The notes under the pieces: model-generated
Database searches by the model: none
Seen by the model: the letters and a program-made list of their open reading frames with translations, nothing else
What the model was told of the DNA's origin: nothing
Assembly (NCBI RefSeq): GCF_036417845.1
Contig: NC_090020.1
Span: 49,956,425-50,020,424, forward strand
Direction: 5' to 3'
DNA from: Apteryx mantelli
Taxonomy: Eukaryota > Chordata > Aves > Apterygiformes > Apterygidae
DNA: 64,000 nucleotides
Shown: piece after piece, positions 40,770 through 54,274 of the stretch
How positions within the stretch are numbered: position 1 is the stretch's first letter
Layout: every line of letters starts with the position of its first letter
Program-made: the position numbers and the translations under genes

Positions 40770-41479
40770 GTAAGTTTTTCCAACAGTCCACTGATCATGA
40801 AGGCTAGGGCAGTGCTTCTCAGCCTTGCTAGCCTGTGCCTCACTTCAGTTCATCAAGAGTTTTGGAGCTTCCTTGCAGCCTGTGCATCAGGGCTTGAGCA
40901 AGAGGAGTATTGGTAGCTTTGGGACAGCTCTGCGCTTTCACAGGGCAGGAGGTAGCAAACATGAACGGTCCGAGAACAGCTAGACTTTCACATGTTCAGA
41001 GGAGAACTAAGAGATGTTGGGTATATGGGGCATATGGAGACTGTGTACGGGTGGTGTTTAAGGATGGAGCGAGTAAGGGTTGCAGGTCTGAAGTCAGGAG
41101 TGCAGAGGATGTGTACTTAACAGTGCTGGGCCTGTCAGGTTCCCCCGCTCCCTCGACTCAGCAAGTCTTTGGACTTGGAGGACAGAGGAACTGCTGATGA
41201 TCAGGTGTCCCCATAGCCATCCAGGATGTGCAAGCTTCTCTGAGACCCTGCAGCTTGAAAAGCCCAAACCCCTGGCTGTTCCGAAGGAGTGCAGGCAGAG
41301 TCTGTGCTTATTGGGTTGGCACATGGAGACTCCCAGGAAGACAAAGGCTGGAAGCTGGTGACTGCTGGCACCAGGAGGGCAGCTCCTGCTGCTCCTCCTC
41401 TGCTACAGGGCAGCTTTAGTGCCTTGGGAGCTGTGTCCAATGAAGCACCTGAGCTGGCCAAGCCTGAGCCCCACAGCAG

Positions 41480-44400
41480 CACCAGGAGGTAGTGGTGAGT
41501 AATGGCAGTGGGAGACCTCCTGCTGCAGGGACAGAGGCCCCCATCTGCCAGCCTGACCTGCAGCCTAGGGAGGTTTGCCGCTGGCCAGGGGCTCGGATCC
41601 AGGAGGTTGTGGAGAAACTGCTGAGGTTTGTCTGGCCTCAGACACCCTGCTGGCTCTTCCACATGGGCACCAGCGATACTGCCAGGGGAGACCTGGAAGG
41701 TAGTGAGAGTGACTATATGGCCCTTGGGGCAGGGGCCAATGGCTTGGGGGCTCAGGTGGTTTTCTTCTCAATCCTGCCAGTGAGGGGGAAGGGCTTGAGG
41801 AGGAAGAGTGGATGGATCCAGTGTGTCAACAGCTGCTGGTTGTGCAGCTGGTGTCAACAACAGGAATCCAATAACAGGATTACAACTATGGGACCCTCTT
41901 TGAGAATCAGAGGCTGCTAGGAAGGGATAGGATCCACCTGACCAAGTGGGACAAAAGCATCTTTGCCAGCAGGCTGGCCTACCTGGTGAAGAGAGCTTTA
42001 AACTAGGAATGATGGGGAGGGTCTCACACTCTTTCTGGAGATCATAACCAAGTGCCTGTACATTAATGCACGCAGCATGGGGAACAAACAGCAGGAGTTA
42101 GAGGTCTGCATGCAGCTGCAGGTACATGATCTCATTGGGATCACAGCGATGTTGTGGGATAGCTCACATAACTGAAGTGCTGCTATGGATGGGTACAGGC
42201 TCTTTAGGAAGGAGAAGCTGGGACAGCAAGAAGGGGAGTTGCTCTGTACATGAGGGAGCAGTGGGAATGCATGGAGCTCTGCCTAGGGGTGGACTATCTT
42301 GACATCTTGGCACAGAGAGATTCAAATTTGGGCTCCTCAGATGAATGCTGTGGTTTACTTAGGAGATATAACTAGCAGAAATATGGTGAGTATTTCTTTG
42401 TATCATTGAAAAAGCTTAGCAGTAAACAAGACTTATTTCACGCTCTTGTCTTCTCTTACTCTCCAGTATTTTTGGTTAGGAATGAGAAAACACCAATTTG
42501 AAACACTTGTGTGTCTTTAGAAAGCAAAGCGAAAGCTTAGATTTTGATCTGATATAAACATGTGAAAGATTGCCTTCCTACTAACTAATAAAAAGGATTA
42601 AAAATGCAAACTTGCATTTGAAAATAAATTGTCTTTTGCCATGGGAGCCAACTGAGAGCCAGCTGAGAGCTCATGGGTGAGGATTAGAGGGTAGACCAAT
42701 GTGGGTGACATTGTGGGGGTGTCTGTTACAGACCACCTGATCAGGAAGCCACAGATGAGGCTTTCTTCATGCAAATGGAAGAAGCTTCATAATTGTAGGC
42801 TCTTGTTATCTTGAGGAACTTGAACCACCCCAGTATCTGCTGGAGGGACAACACAGCAGGACAGAAGCAATTCAGGAGGTTTCTGAAGTGCACTGATGAC
42901 ACAAGTGATGGAGGAACAGACGTGCTCTGCTGCACCTCATACTTACAAGCAAGGAAGAACTATTTGGGAATGTGGAGATAGACACAGCCCCTACAGTGAC
43001 CATAAGATGGTGGAGTTCAGGATCCTGCAAGGTGGGAACAAGGCAAATAGTAGGATCACAACCTTGGACTTCAGGAGATCAGACTTCCACCTGTACAGGA
43101 ATCTGCCTAGAAGAATCCCATAGGATATGGCCCTGAAGAAGGGTCCAGGAAAGATAGTTGATTTTCAAGGATCACCATGCTCAAGATTCATACACCATAA
43201 TGGTCGGAAAATCAATCAATCAAAGGTGGCAGGAGGCTTGCATGGATGATCAAGGAGAGCGTGACAAAACTCAAAGATAAAAAGGAAGTATACAAGAGGT
43301 GAAAGCAGGGACAGGTGACCTGGGAGGAATATAGAAACAGCAGCTGAGCAGCAGGGATGGGCTGAAGCCTGCCTGGAGCTGGAGCTGGCAAGAGAAGTGA
43401 AGGGCAGCAAGAATGGCTTCTACAGTGTACCAGCAGCAAAAGAAAGACTAGTGAAAATGTGGGCCCACAGCTGATTGGGGCAAGGGGGGGCTGGTGACAA
43501 AGGACATGGAAAAGACCACGGTACTCAATGCTTTATTTGCCTTGGTTTTTACTGGCAAGACTTCCCTTCAGCAATCCTGGGCCCAAAGACCAGTGGGAAA
43601 GTCTGGAGCAAGGAAGACTTACCCTCAGCAGAGAAGAATCAGGTTAGGGAACTTTTAAACAATCTGGACTTACACAAGTCCATTGGACCTGATGGCATGC
43701 ACCTACAAGCGCTGAGGGAGCTGGCTAATGTCATTGCGAGGCCATTCTCAATTTTCTTTGAAAGGTCGTGATGATCAAGGGAAGTTCCTGAGGACTAGTA
43801 GAAAGCAAATGTCATTTGTATGTCCAAGAAAGGCGGGGAGGAGGATCCAGAGAACTACAGACCAGTCAGACTCACGTCAATCCCTGGGAAGGTGATGAAG
43901 CAAATCCTCCTGGAAACCATTTCCAAATATATTAAGGGCAAGCTGATTGGCAGTAGTCAGCATGGCTTTATGAACAAGAAATCATGCTTGACCAACCTGA
44001 TAGCTTCCTACAATGGAAAACTGGCTTGGTGTTTAAGGGGGAAGCAGTGAATGAGGTTTAGCTTCACTTTAGCATGGCTTTTGTTGCAATCTCCTATAAC
44101 AGCCACACAGAGAAATGATGAAGTATGGCCTAGATAAATGGACAGAGAGGTGGACTGAAAACTGGTTTTACTGCCAGGCTCAAAGGGTTGAGATCAGTGA
44201 CACAAAGTCTAGCTGAGGGCCAGTCACTAGCGGTGACCTCCAGGGTTTGATTCTGGGGCCAGTACTGCTTAACATCTTCCTTAATGACCTGGATAATAGG
44301 ACAGAGTGTGCCCTCAGCAAGCTTGCAGATGACACAAAACTGGGAGGAATGATTGATACATGCAGCAAAATGGTTGTGCTGCCATTCGGAGGGACTTCAA

Positions 44401-44515
44401 CAGGCTGGAGAAATGGGCCAACAGGAACCATGATGTTCAACAAAGGGAAATGCCAAGTCCTGCACCTGAGGAGGAACAACCCCACGCAAGTCCATGGATT
44501 TGATCTTCTTGGCTA
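41480..44515 (+). mobile_element. Decayed CR1 LINE with ORF1 and ORF2 remnants, lacking its 3' end
   Basis: This is a long CR1 copy on the plus strand. ORF1 remnant (about 41480-42006): an esterase-like segment with FHMGTSDTARGDLE and an end resembling the IHLTKWDKSIFA...ALN terminus. ORF2 remnant: endonuclease part from about 42055 (LYINARSMGNKQQELE) and at 42640-43130 (YRPPD, SDHKMVEFRIL, LDFRRSDFHL); reverse transcriptase at about 43475-44515 ([47 protein letters not shown] and LADDTKLGG). Frameshifts and stops are frequent, and the first catalytic block near 44060 has lost its Asp. The 3' end and octamer tail are missing. The true 5' limit may be as far left as about 41180. Confidence 0.85.
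42310..42640. other. AT-rich insertion inside the CR1 copy
   Basis: CR1 endonuclease similarity stops after about 42300 ([11 protein letters not shown]) and resumes at about 42640 (GGAGCCAACTGAGAGCCAGC). The roughly 330 nt between are AT-rich and resemble neither CR1 nor any family I know. No clear target-site duplication is seen. Confidence 0.6.
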
Positions 44516-45310
44516 GCTGTGGCTCTAGTGGGCAGACCGCTATTGAAGATTTGCCTGCAGTTCTCTTTCCACTCTTGTGAAATCCGCAGGGGCCTGAAGA
44601 CTTTTCCAAACCCTCTTTTGCATTCCTCTTGGTCTCCTCCATGTTTTGTCTTCTCCTTTCTTTCCAATTGATATGCGCATTGGGTCTCAGAGCACTAAAC
44701 ACCAGGAACTTTTGCTGTTTTATCACCAAGAATGTTGGGTTTTCTGTTCATTGTTATGTCAGGTTGCCTCCCAGAAAGGAGCTTTTCTTCTGGCTACTTT
44801 TTTGAAGTTGTGCAGCAGTGGCATTTTTGGGTCTTGTTTTGGCACATGCTTCTTCTCACAAGTGTGCCTGATGTGCAGGTGTCTGCTGAGCCTTCTGCCA
44901 AGGCATCTCCAGGCCAGCAAGGGAAGACTCCCTTGCGTCATGAGCAATGCAACACTTCTGTAGTCACTGGGGGTTTCTGACATGTACTGTGAGTAGCATT
45001 TCTTGTGGGCCATCCTAATCACTGTTGATTGGGCTCCTGAACCACCACTTCCAGCTTCCCTCCTGTCAGCGTCCTCCACCTGGGTAAGTCTGTCCTCTGT
45101 GGGAAGCCCCAGCTGAGATGAATTTATTTTGGCACAAAGGTACATTGTGACTAAGGCTTTTCAAATCCACCTGCCACCTGAATACCATGCCAAGCTGTTT
45201 TCTCTAGAGAAAGAGGTGCCAAGAAGGCCAGCTCTCTGTCTCGATGTCAGCGATGCTGAAAAAAGTATACAACAGTTTGCTAGAGGGCACCTTGATCTGA
45301 TCGTACCTAC
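44516..45310. other. Unassigned sequence 3' of the CR1 copy
   Basis: Moderately GC-rich for the region, with several overlapping frames open on both strands but no recognisable protein. It may be another old element that interrupted or replaced the CR1 3' end. Confidence 0.5.
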
Positions 45311-45395
45311 AGGCAGGTGAAGATGGGAGGTGTGGGTCTCAGATGGTTCAGTGGATGAGGTCACAACCTTTGGCTCTTTCTAACCCCAATTTAAA
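45311..45395 (+). repeat. Possible fragment of an ancient amniote interspersed repeat
   Basis: GTGGGTCTCAGATGGTTCAG then GGATGAGGTCACAACC resembles a tRNA-like phrase common in old reptile and bird repeats (a 'GTTCAGTGGTTAGGGCACT' type of motif). Assigned from memory, family name unknown. Confidence 0.3.
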
Positions 45396-48319
45396 CATTT
45401 TTATTTATGGTTGCAAGTTTTGCAGAGTCCCCAAAGGAATTAAATTAACAGGCTTGACATAGTAATAACCTAATAAAATCAGATTCATGACATGAGGAGG
45501 AATCATTTATTACAGCTCATTTGCCACCACCTCTCAGAAGAATCTGTAGGCCTTCATTGGGACCAAAAGAGTAGTTTGCAATCAGGGCAAAAAAACAGGC
45601 TGGTTATTTTTCAGCACCTGAAAACGAACACCTTTTTTCCTGGACTGCCTGACAGCTGCCAAAAAGTCTGTTTCAATCACTCTGTTGATTACATTGTACT
45701 GCTGAAAGACAGGCCAGGGAGCTTGGGAAGCGTGATGAGGCTAAGGAGCACAGCTGCTCTTTAGAAGATATTTTTCCAATTTTTTTCAAAAGTGCCTGCT
45801 AATTACATTATTGGGTCCCAATCCTGAAAATGGTTAAGCAGATGAATAAATATATTGCGAAGAGCAATGAAATGGAACATGCTTTGGTAGTGATTTAGGA
45901 GTGGTGCGGTGGCAATTATTATAGTGAATTAACTGTTTCATGGGAAAAACGATTTGCTTCTCTCTCTCAGGTTCCACATACAGTGTTTTGCCTCATGTTT
46001 GAAAAGCCATCTTAAAAGAGCTATAGATACACTGATTTTGATTGCTAGCCTGGGGATTGCTTTAGAAGACTGCCAAGCACACATTGTGCAGATCTAATAG
46101 ACTGTCAAAAGCAAGGAAATTCAGGTGGAAGGCTGCCAACCTGCCTTTAACTCACTCTGTTTCATGTAGATATTCCAAGTTTCTCATAATGTATGCCATA
46201 ATCCAGAGCTATTAAGTATACCACCAAGAATTAGACGCTCAGAACCACAGTCTTGAATATCTTTGCTTCACTGTGTGCTGTTTCACTTATATTTTCAGAA
46301 GATGGCTTTAGTAGATTAGTGAAAGAGGTGCAGGTAGGGGAAATAAGGTAATATAAAACAAAATGGACAGGCTAAATGCTGAAAAATAGGATTTAAACAG
46401 GAAGCTTTATTTTTAGGACAAGGAAAGAGATTATACTGGTCTAAACCAGCTCAGAGTTTGTGAAATGGATGTGTAAAAAAAGGAAAATAGTTTTCCATTA
46501 GTATCATATTTAGCCTGTGGTGTCTCATTCATATTTAACAGATTCTAATTAATCATCAGGATCAAGTATTATATTTATTATTTGACTTTATTTAAAGTAT
46601 ATGTGGTCATATACCTTATTAAAATAAATATTTGGATTGTTCCTTTCATAACAGTAAAGGTTTTAGAGATAACTTTTCACATTTTAGAGATAAGCTATTG
46701 AACCCACATTGTTTTCATTTCAGTCTAACATCTTCTAATTGAATCCTGTGATCAATATACAACTCCTCTAAAATTATGTAGTAAAAAAGTGCAGTAACTA
46801 ATTTTACCAGCCAGCTAATGACACGCATTGAATATCAAGTGGCAAAATCAAGCCTCATCTGCAAAAATAAGAGATTGTTAACTCACAGGGACTACAGCCT
46901 TTAACAGCTGAAGACTCTAGATGCCTAAAACCAAGGCTGCAGTCCTCAGAGCCTTCGCACAGCTGTTGCCTAATCCGGTAGTACCTGAAGCACCTCAATT
47001 TTCTATATTGAAATTTACTGCCTTCCTAAGTTTCTGCTTCTGATCACACGCCCACACAATCCCCTGGCTTCAAAGACCTGCACAGCTCAGTGCTGTCTCC
47101 TGCCTACCTCCAAGAGCATGCATTCCTCCACTTGTCCTCCTTAATGGTTCAATCTTGCAGGCATTTTCATTTGCCACTACATTGCCAGAGCTCAAGTCTG
47201 ATGTTTTTATATTCCTTCGCCAGAAATGAGACAGGCATTATCAGTGCATGGAAAGCTATCATTCAGTGCTGTGGATTGCTAACAGTCCAGGTAGAAAATC
47301 TGTAAGTGCAGGAGCTGAGCAGTGAAATGTTTCTTGTGGGCTGCACATCTGTTTGCTTGAATTATATTTGTGGGGGTGGGAATGGGAAGACGTTCCTGAA
47401 AAGCTAGAGATGAAGTGGTAACTTCAGCTCCACCAGTTCCTAGGGAAGAGAGGGAACTCAGGGTAAGGAGGTAGTTAGGAGGATTTTGATCCCATATATT
47501 AAAAAGTCAATAATGGCAAGTTCTGCGAGCTCGAAACACAGCTTCTGCAGCTACAATGGAGGCAGCAGATGAGGGGGGAGAGCTTCACTGAGACTCAGGG
47601 ATGCAGTGCCACGGGTAGCTGCTCCAGCCAAAGCCAATACACAATACTCTAATCCCTATATTCAAAGTTACGTGTGAGGGCGAAATAAATGAAGAATGGA
47701 AGAACTGTATTCCTCCTTTATGGGCCGGCCAGGCTGAATGCTGACTGTGGGTAAGGAGCAGAGGTGGAAAGGGTCGGCAGGGGATGTGCTCTTTATTCAA
47801 GGCTGAGAAATGCCTAATTGTTCTAGGGGCCTAAGCCACCAACGCAAGTCACTTTGGCACATTTGCCAATGATACCCTGAGCCTAGAAATCAAGCAGATA
47901 CTCTATTTACATACTGATCCATATGCACACTGAATTGCTAAGAACCCCACTGAGGGTAAATTACCCCAAAAGAAACCTAAATTGTTATCTGGGGAAGTTT
48001 CATTCCTGCTTGTCAGATAACCCTTATTATCCACAATTTAACTGCGGTTAACAGTTGCATGTTTACGGCAAGTACCCCACCAGAGGCCAATATCTTGCCA
48101 GTTAACTGCTGGCAATTTAAATCTCCAGAAGAAATATTCTCTGAGAGAAGCTGGATGGCACTAAGCATTTATTTTAATTCACCTTACATTAATGCTACCT
48201 AAAACTTTTGACCGAGATGAGGAACCCATTGGGCCTGGCCACTGAGGGACACATTGGCCTTGTCCAAAGATAAAATGAGAGATTATCTGTACTGCAAACA
48301 GAAAAAGAGTGGTGCAGAA
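45396..48319. other. Intergenic sequence, no recognised content
   Basis: No gene, RNA or clear repeat could be supported. A TGCCTAATTGTTCTAGGGGC segment near 47811 resembles the old repeats found further right. Confidence 0.65.
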
Positions 48320-48400
48320 ACCAAATGCAATAAAGGCAAAGTAATTTCTCAAGGTTACACAGTGTACTCTCTGCAAAGGCAGAGCTAGTTCTGGGTCAGC
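48320..48400 (+). repeat. Possible ancient MIR-type SINE fragment
   Basis: TTTCTCAAGGTTACACAGTG followed by GGCAGAGCTAGTTCTGGGTC resembles the MIR 3' half (AAGGTCACACAG ... GGCAGAGC). It is diverged; assigned from memory. Confidence 0.35.
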
Positions 48401-49900
48401 TGCTTTTGTACTATGTAAAGCATTTTTGCTTCTTATAATTTGACCAACTGGTTCAATTACAAATGAACTGCTTGTAGGCTGTGGGGTTGGGGGGTGTTGT
48501 TTTGGTTTTTAAGGACTTTTGTTGTTAATTTTAAAGACTTGAATGAAAATCGCCAGCACTAACAGTTAGGTGATCTTTTTGCAAATGTTGAAAGAATTGA
48601 TAAGATTTTCACTTTTGAAGTGCATGTCCCGGCTTACCATATTTTGGTTCACTTCTTGGACTGCATGAAGTGAATTCCTTCAGGTGGAGGAAATGCTCCA
48701 GAATATAATAAACTCCAACTGTTGAGAGGGGACCAGAGTAGAGCTAATCCAAAAGCCTCCGAACCATGCACAGGGTGGGCACTAGAGCTACAGAAGCAAA
48801 GATTTCACTCTGTGCTTCTGCTCTCACATCAGGCCACATAGGAGCAATAGCCTAATATTTTTTTGAACAGAGGTCCATTTAGCTAGTGTCTCATAATTGT
48901 GAAGTTAGACATTTTACCATAGAGTCTAAACCCAGAAGTAGAAAGTGTTTCCATTTGTAAGGCTCCTTTTTTCTTTAGTGAAACAGATCAGATTATCTAA
49001 ATAGATGAACAGTAAAAAAATAAAGTAACTACAGGAAGCCAAGTAGTTATCCACAATCTTACAAGGACAAGTTGAAGCTCTGCTGACAGATAGAGATGAA
49101 CTCTTATCTTCTCTATCAGTGAACATGCATGTCTACTTGTAGAGAGTTTTCAAAGATTCAAAACTTGGAGGGCCACCACTGAAGGATTTGATATTTATTG
49201 ACTGAGGAGTTTAAAATAGCCAGTGATTGGGGGCAGGGAGGGGCAGAAGGCTGTGATATTGCCATAAAGGTAGGTGCACCTGAAATTATTGTTCACCTGA
49301 GGCATATCTGCACCTAGTTTCCCAATGGGAATATTTATTGATCCCTTTAACATACATAAAGGCCATGTCATTTGTAGGAAGAGGTGAGACTTGTGACTTT
49401 TTTATAAGCATGTAAAAAAAAAAAAGTCTTCCAAAATAGTGGCTTTCCAAAAAAGGTTCACAAGCATGGTTCTCACAAGCCACAATTTAATTATCTAGGG
49501 CCTTTTAATACGATTTATAATTGATAAAGTATTGTACAACTGCTAAATGTGAAAAAAGTTATTTATTCTGGTATCATCTGTCTCTCCTAGCTCATTGGCA
49601 CCTACATCAAGGCCAGGACCAACAGACTGGCGGTGGCAGCAAAGACGGTGGTGTGTGTTACTCTTTAACTTGCCCTAGTTACCCAAAAGGTTTGCTACTA
49701 CTGGGCTAGCCCTATGGAGAGACTGAAGGTTGGAGAGAAAATCACTGCTGTGACAGGAGCTGCTACCCCACCTACAGAAAATGGGAGTGATGTGTTTAAA
49801 TCCTGCAGAGGTCTTTGAACCCTGTTCTCGCGCTCTCCTAGCAGGACTGGTATGAAAGAGCTGAGCAGTGCCTCTGGGAAAAGACAGCTGCTGGATCAGG
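48401..49900. other. Intergenic sequence, no recognised content
   Basis: A G-rich run at 48481-48498 has too few G tracts to call a quadruplex. Nothing else recognised. Confidence 0.65.
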
Positions 49901-51780
49901 CCTATGGGAGTCTTATGGGGATGCCAAATTAGAGGATTTTTATCAGCTCTAGGTGTAACCTAGGTGCTGAGCTATTTATAGTGAGGATGTTACAGGCATC
50001 TGCAATGATTTCAGGGGCAAGCTGGGTTTTAAAACCACTGAAATTGTACACTGGATCCAATGTTTAGGCACTGCAGTGCTAAGACCTGCAGCATGCACAC
50101 ATTTGGGCTGCGCTGCTTTGCAGCAGACTTTTCAACCCTGAGTGAGATAGTGTGGAGCAATAAGATCACCAGGGTTCAGAGCAGGGCTTTGTAGCCTTAA
50201 GCTATCCAGTAGGAAATACTGGGGTACAATTCTCACGGGGTTTTACATGACAGCTCCAGGTCAGCAGCAGTGCTCTCCTCCACCAGCATTCACTGCTGAG
50301 AAGGCAGTTTTTGCTTTCACTTACCACTGCCAGGAGCTGAAATAGCCAATAGCATAGTGTCATTGCCATCACCTGAGAAGGCAGGAAACCTTTGTTTAAA
50401 CATCTCCTTTACATGACTTAGAGTGAGAATTCTAACAAACACAGATCTCTTACTTCCTAGGCAAACACCTTCACCATTTGGCTACAGGGTATTTAAGGGG
50501 CTGGCTTTGGCAATCTGTTAAAACTGTTCTGCTTTCTATAAAATACTTGTATAATAAAGGAATGCAAAATGCACAAGAGCCATCAAGGGAGACACCAACG
50601 GACAGCCTAAAAGATAGATAAAACATGCTTACTAGAAAACACAGCCCTTGCTCCTATAGGGAGGTTTATGTTACATAACTTGTGTCATTGATCAGAAAAT
50701 GCACAGTCTGGGAATTAAAGGCCAAAATTAAGATTATAAACCTTACCCACTATGATCCCACTCACAATCTCTTCTTTCCTCTTCGTCCCCAATGCATGCT
50801 TGCTTTTTGCAAGGAGCTGCTCTGGGAGGGGAGGAAGCCCCATAACAGAAAGCAGCCTTGTTGCCTTCTCCAGGTCATCTTTGACGAGAAAGCAGGTGTT
50901 GAAAGTTTCAGTGCTCAGATCAGGCTGAGGAGGTTGGGTGTGGTGCTTCAGAGGCCAAGTGGTGTGCCTCAGCTGGGCTTGGCCAGGAGGTATGTGTGGT
51001 GCTGCGCAGGAAGCACCAGAGTCAGCTAGCTTGTCTCTCGTAAGTGCAGGTAGTCCCCAAGGAGGAGGCTAGCTTGGAAATTTCAATCTAGCCATCGGGC
51101 CTGGATTCCCTTCTTCTGACTTATCTAAAAGTTAGATGTCTGGGTTTCCTCTGTAGTGAAGGACAACACTAGGCACCTCCAGAAGACAATTCCAGCCTAA
51201 AATAGTGCCTCTGAGTACAGAGAGGGGCTGTTTAGTTTACTGAACGTAGCTGAAATAAATCTAAAGGGTAAAGTATGCCTCCAGCTTCTTTCAGCCACCT
51301 AAGACCTTATTTAGATAAAGCTATCACTTTCTGACAAAGCAGAATGGCATTTATTTGTGAATACCTGCCGGTTGTTAGGGATTTGGCACTCTCTCTCTCA
51401 GGATGTGAAAGATCAAATCTCTGCTCAGGCAGCGGAGGAATTTTACCCTGCCTCTCCCAAGCCAGGGCAGAATGTTTAAATCACTGCACTATAAATAATT
51501 CTTACCATGCTCTGTGTCAGGCATGTGGATTAATCAGGTAGAATACCTGCCAAAAATGTCCTGCAAGTAAATTAGGCAGCTGAATGACTGACTTGTGAAT
51601 CTGGCTAGGGTGAAGGCATCACCCTCAAGACTTTTTTCTCTGCTCAGCAGCAAAAATAAAGATTCCTTGGGGGACGTCAGTGGATTAATAGAGTGAGACA
51701 GGGATCCTGGAGTCCTAGATCCTGTACTGTGAATCTCAGTTTTGGATTTAAACACTTCACATACCAGAGCATATAAAATC
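49900..51780 (-). repeat. Possible cluster of ancient amniote repeat fragments
   Basis: Several segments look like one old family in antisense: CTTCCTAGGCAAACACCTTC then CCATTTGGCTACAGGGTA (50453-50492), TCTAAAAGTTAGATGTCTGG (51125-51144), AGATCAAATCTCTGCTCAGG then CTCTCCCAAGCCAGGGCAG (51410-51472), and CAGGGATCCTGGAGTCCTAG (51699-51718). I recognise the phrases from turtle and bird repeats but cannot name the family. Limits are approximate, and unrelated sequence may lie between them. Confidence 0.35.
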
Positions 51781-54254
51781 CTTTGTAGACCCAGCCTTCA
51801 GCACATACTAAAATCAACATGAAGTATGTACTTTGTATTTTTAAGGGATTATTTTCCTACTCTTATGGTATATAAAAAAGTGGAAATCAAGCTTTAAAAT
51901 CACAGTATTCATGAAAATAATTCCTATAAATAAATATTACTGGCAATGCACATACTGCACGTTGTTTTTATATCTAGTTATTAGTTCTGAGGCTTACCCC
52001 TGTACGTATCCGACCCTGTAATCAATCTTACTTTTCACAGTTGATTTACTGATCAACAGCTTTTAATTTCAATGAAGAATAATTTACAAACACAGTCAGA
52101 TTAAAAGAATTCTGAACCAGATTAAATGCAATTGTTTTCCATCAACATTACAATAAATTTACCTGCATACTTGTATTTGATCTGTGGCTATGTTGCTTTC
52201 CAAAACAAGCTAATTAATGATAAAATCTCAAGAACAACATTGACACACACACACAGCTCTCGTTTGTTTTGAATATAGCTGGAGAGAACTATCACGACAC
52301 AGAGAAAGTTTATCTTGTAAACAGCACTGAATAGCTTTTTTTTTAAAAAAATCAAGTCATTACGAGTCAGATCTGGGCATTATATAGACAGCATTCTTTA
52401 ATGCCTAGAATTGGGAAAGAGAAAGAAATATTGTTTATCAGTCAAGACACAGATGGGAATTAAAATAACCCAAAGCATGAAAACCTCAGTGTACAATACC
52501 CTAGCTGTACTTATATGAAGAAAATGAGCACAAGATTTGAAACGCTACTAGAAGCCTGACAAAAGAGAGGAAACCCACAAGCCACAATGAGATTTTTCTG
52601 AACATGTCCCCTAAAGAGGCAGTCATTAGGTGTTACAGAGCTTGCAACACTGCTTGCTTAATGTAGGAGTGTAAATAAGTAAATAGCTGCTCCCACAGCC
52701 TCAATAACCATAAAACAAATGCACGGTATCCATAATTTTTACATATGCAAACATAAATAGTTGGGGATCTATTTGCTTGCAAGACAGCAGCTGTTTGAAA
52801 CAAGATGCACTGCTGTGCTTGCATGTTGAGGGCCCTGAATTAACATGGCAGAGCGGCAGGTTGTGCTCAGGCCCTGCTTTTCCTCACCTTCAGGTTGTGC
52901 CCCACTTCGTATTTGCTCTATACAGCTCCTTCTTCCAGACAGGTTTTTCAGAAGTGGAGTGTGACAGAGAGAGAAAAGCAGCATTGGCTTGACAGTCCAT
53001 TGAGTGCACTATTTCCAGTATTGAAGAGCTGCATGTGCATCGAAGATGAACGCTCGAGCACCGGGCTCTCTGCACATTGCCGTGACATGCTGCCTGTGTC
53101 CCAGGGACGTTGTCAGTCTCCACAGCTATAAACAGAGACTTAGCCCCAGCTGCTTTTAACAGGCTATATTAGTACAGGGTTAGAAGATACTCTGGTTAGA
53201 AATGCTACAGAAGAGACTTAAAATAATCTTTTGAATAAGCCACTAACATCTAATGCACTGGCTATTTTTTTTGTTAAAACCAAGGCCAACAGATATCTTC
53301 AGCAATAATTTAGTAGTTGTTGCATCAAAATACCGATGATCATGCTATATTGCCTTCCACGGAGCTTACAGTGGTAAACCAACACATCTGAAAATAAACT
53401 CTTACAGAAATGAAGGCCTCCTTCTGTACACATTAAACATGTATTTAAAACTCCCTTTATCTTCCTACAGCCATTTGCTTCCACAGAGCATTTCAGTGAC
53501 ATATCTACCACTTAAGATTGTTCCTCCCCCACTCCTAATTCTAGCTGTAGGTAAAAAAAAAAGACATTCAAAGTTGTGTTCATTAGGTCTATCTTGCTTG
53601 GTATGTGTGTGATATAACCTGTTTTAAGCACTGGCAGTTTCAATTTACCTTTGTACTAAGTGATTAACCTTGCAGCTGAAATATTAAAGCTCCCATGCAT
53701 GCTTAACACATCATTTTGTTATACAAACTTCTGTAATCTTATAGACTCTTCTGTACCATTTATTCTTTCAATCCCTCAATTTCCTCTTCAGTTTTACAGC
53801 AATTAATTTTCTCTCCCAAGGTCCTTCTGGTTTGAGAGTTATCCAGTAACCTGAAAACAGGATTTTCATAACCTTTTTCAAGACAGCCACAGCAAAATCA
53901 GACTACTGTGTCTAAGCTCTTCTAAATATCTCTGCAAATACTGCAAGGAAGAGCGTACAAGTGGGATCCAGAGTGGATGTTTCCTGCCGCCGGTTTCCCA
54001 CACGCTGTCTCCTCAATAAACTGGCCTGCTTTGCAGCTGCTGATCATAAATTTCACCACACAGCTAATTTAGAAGAGGGAAGTAAGCATCTGCAAGAAAG
54101 TATGGCAATTGCATTCAGCACGTTCCTACGCAGCAAGTGATGCCTAGGAAATAAATACGGGGCCCTGGGTTACAGACTGCTTGCCCGGTGCACAGCCCCC
54201 ATCCCCAATTTCTCTGCACCCCACCAGGGGTCACTAACACCACGTTACAGACGT
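51781..54254. other. Intergenic sequence, possible far 3' flank of RGMB
   Basis: AT-rich, with no recognised gene or repeat apart from a short (AC)n near 52241-52254. RGMB transcripts ending further downstream could extend into it. Confidence 0.5.
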
Positions 54255-54274
54255 TCCTCAGAGGGGTAGGCAAC

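Noticed and set aside
44397-45145. Overlapping minus-strand frames of 76-128 codons next to the CR1 copy
   Set aside because: No family resemblance, no splice or initiation context, and part lies over CR1 antisense. Listed only as unassigned sequence.
48481-48498. G-rich runs that could form a quadruplex (also 22140-22149 and 34863-34871)
   Set aside because: Each has too few separate G tracts to meet the usual four-tract pattern.
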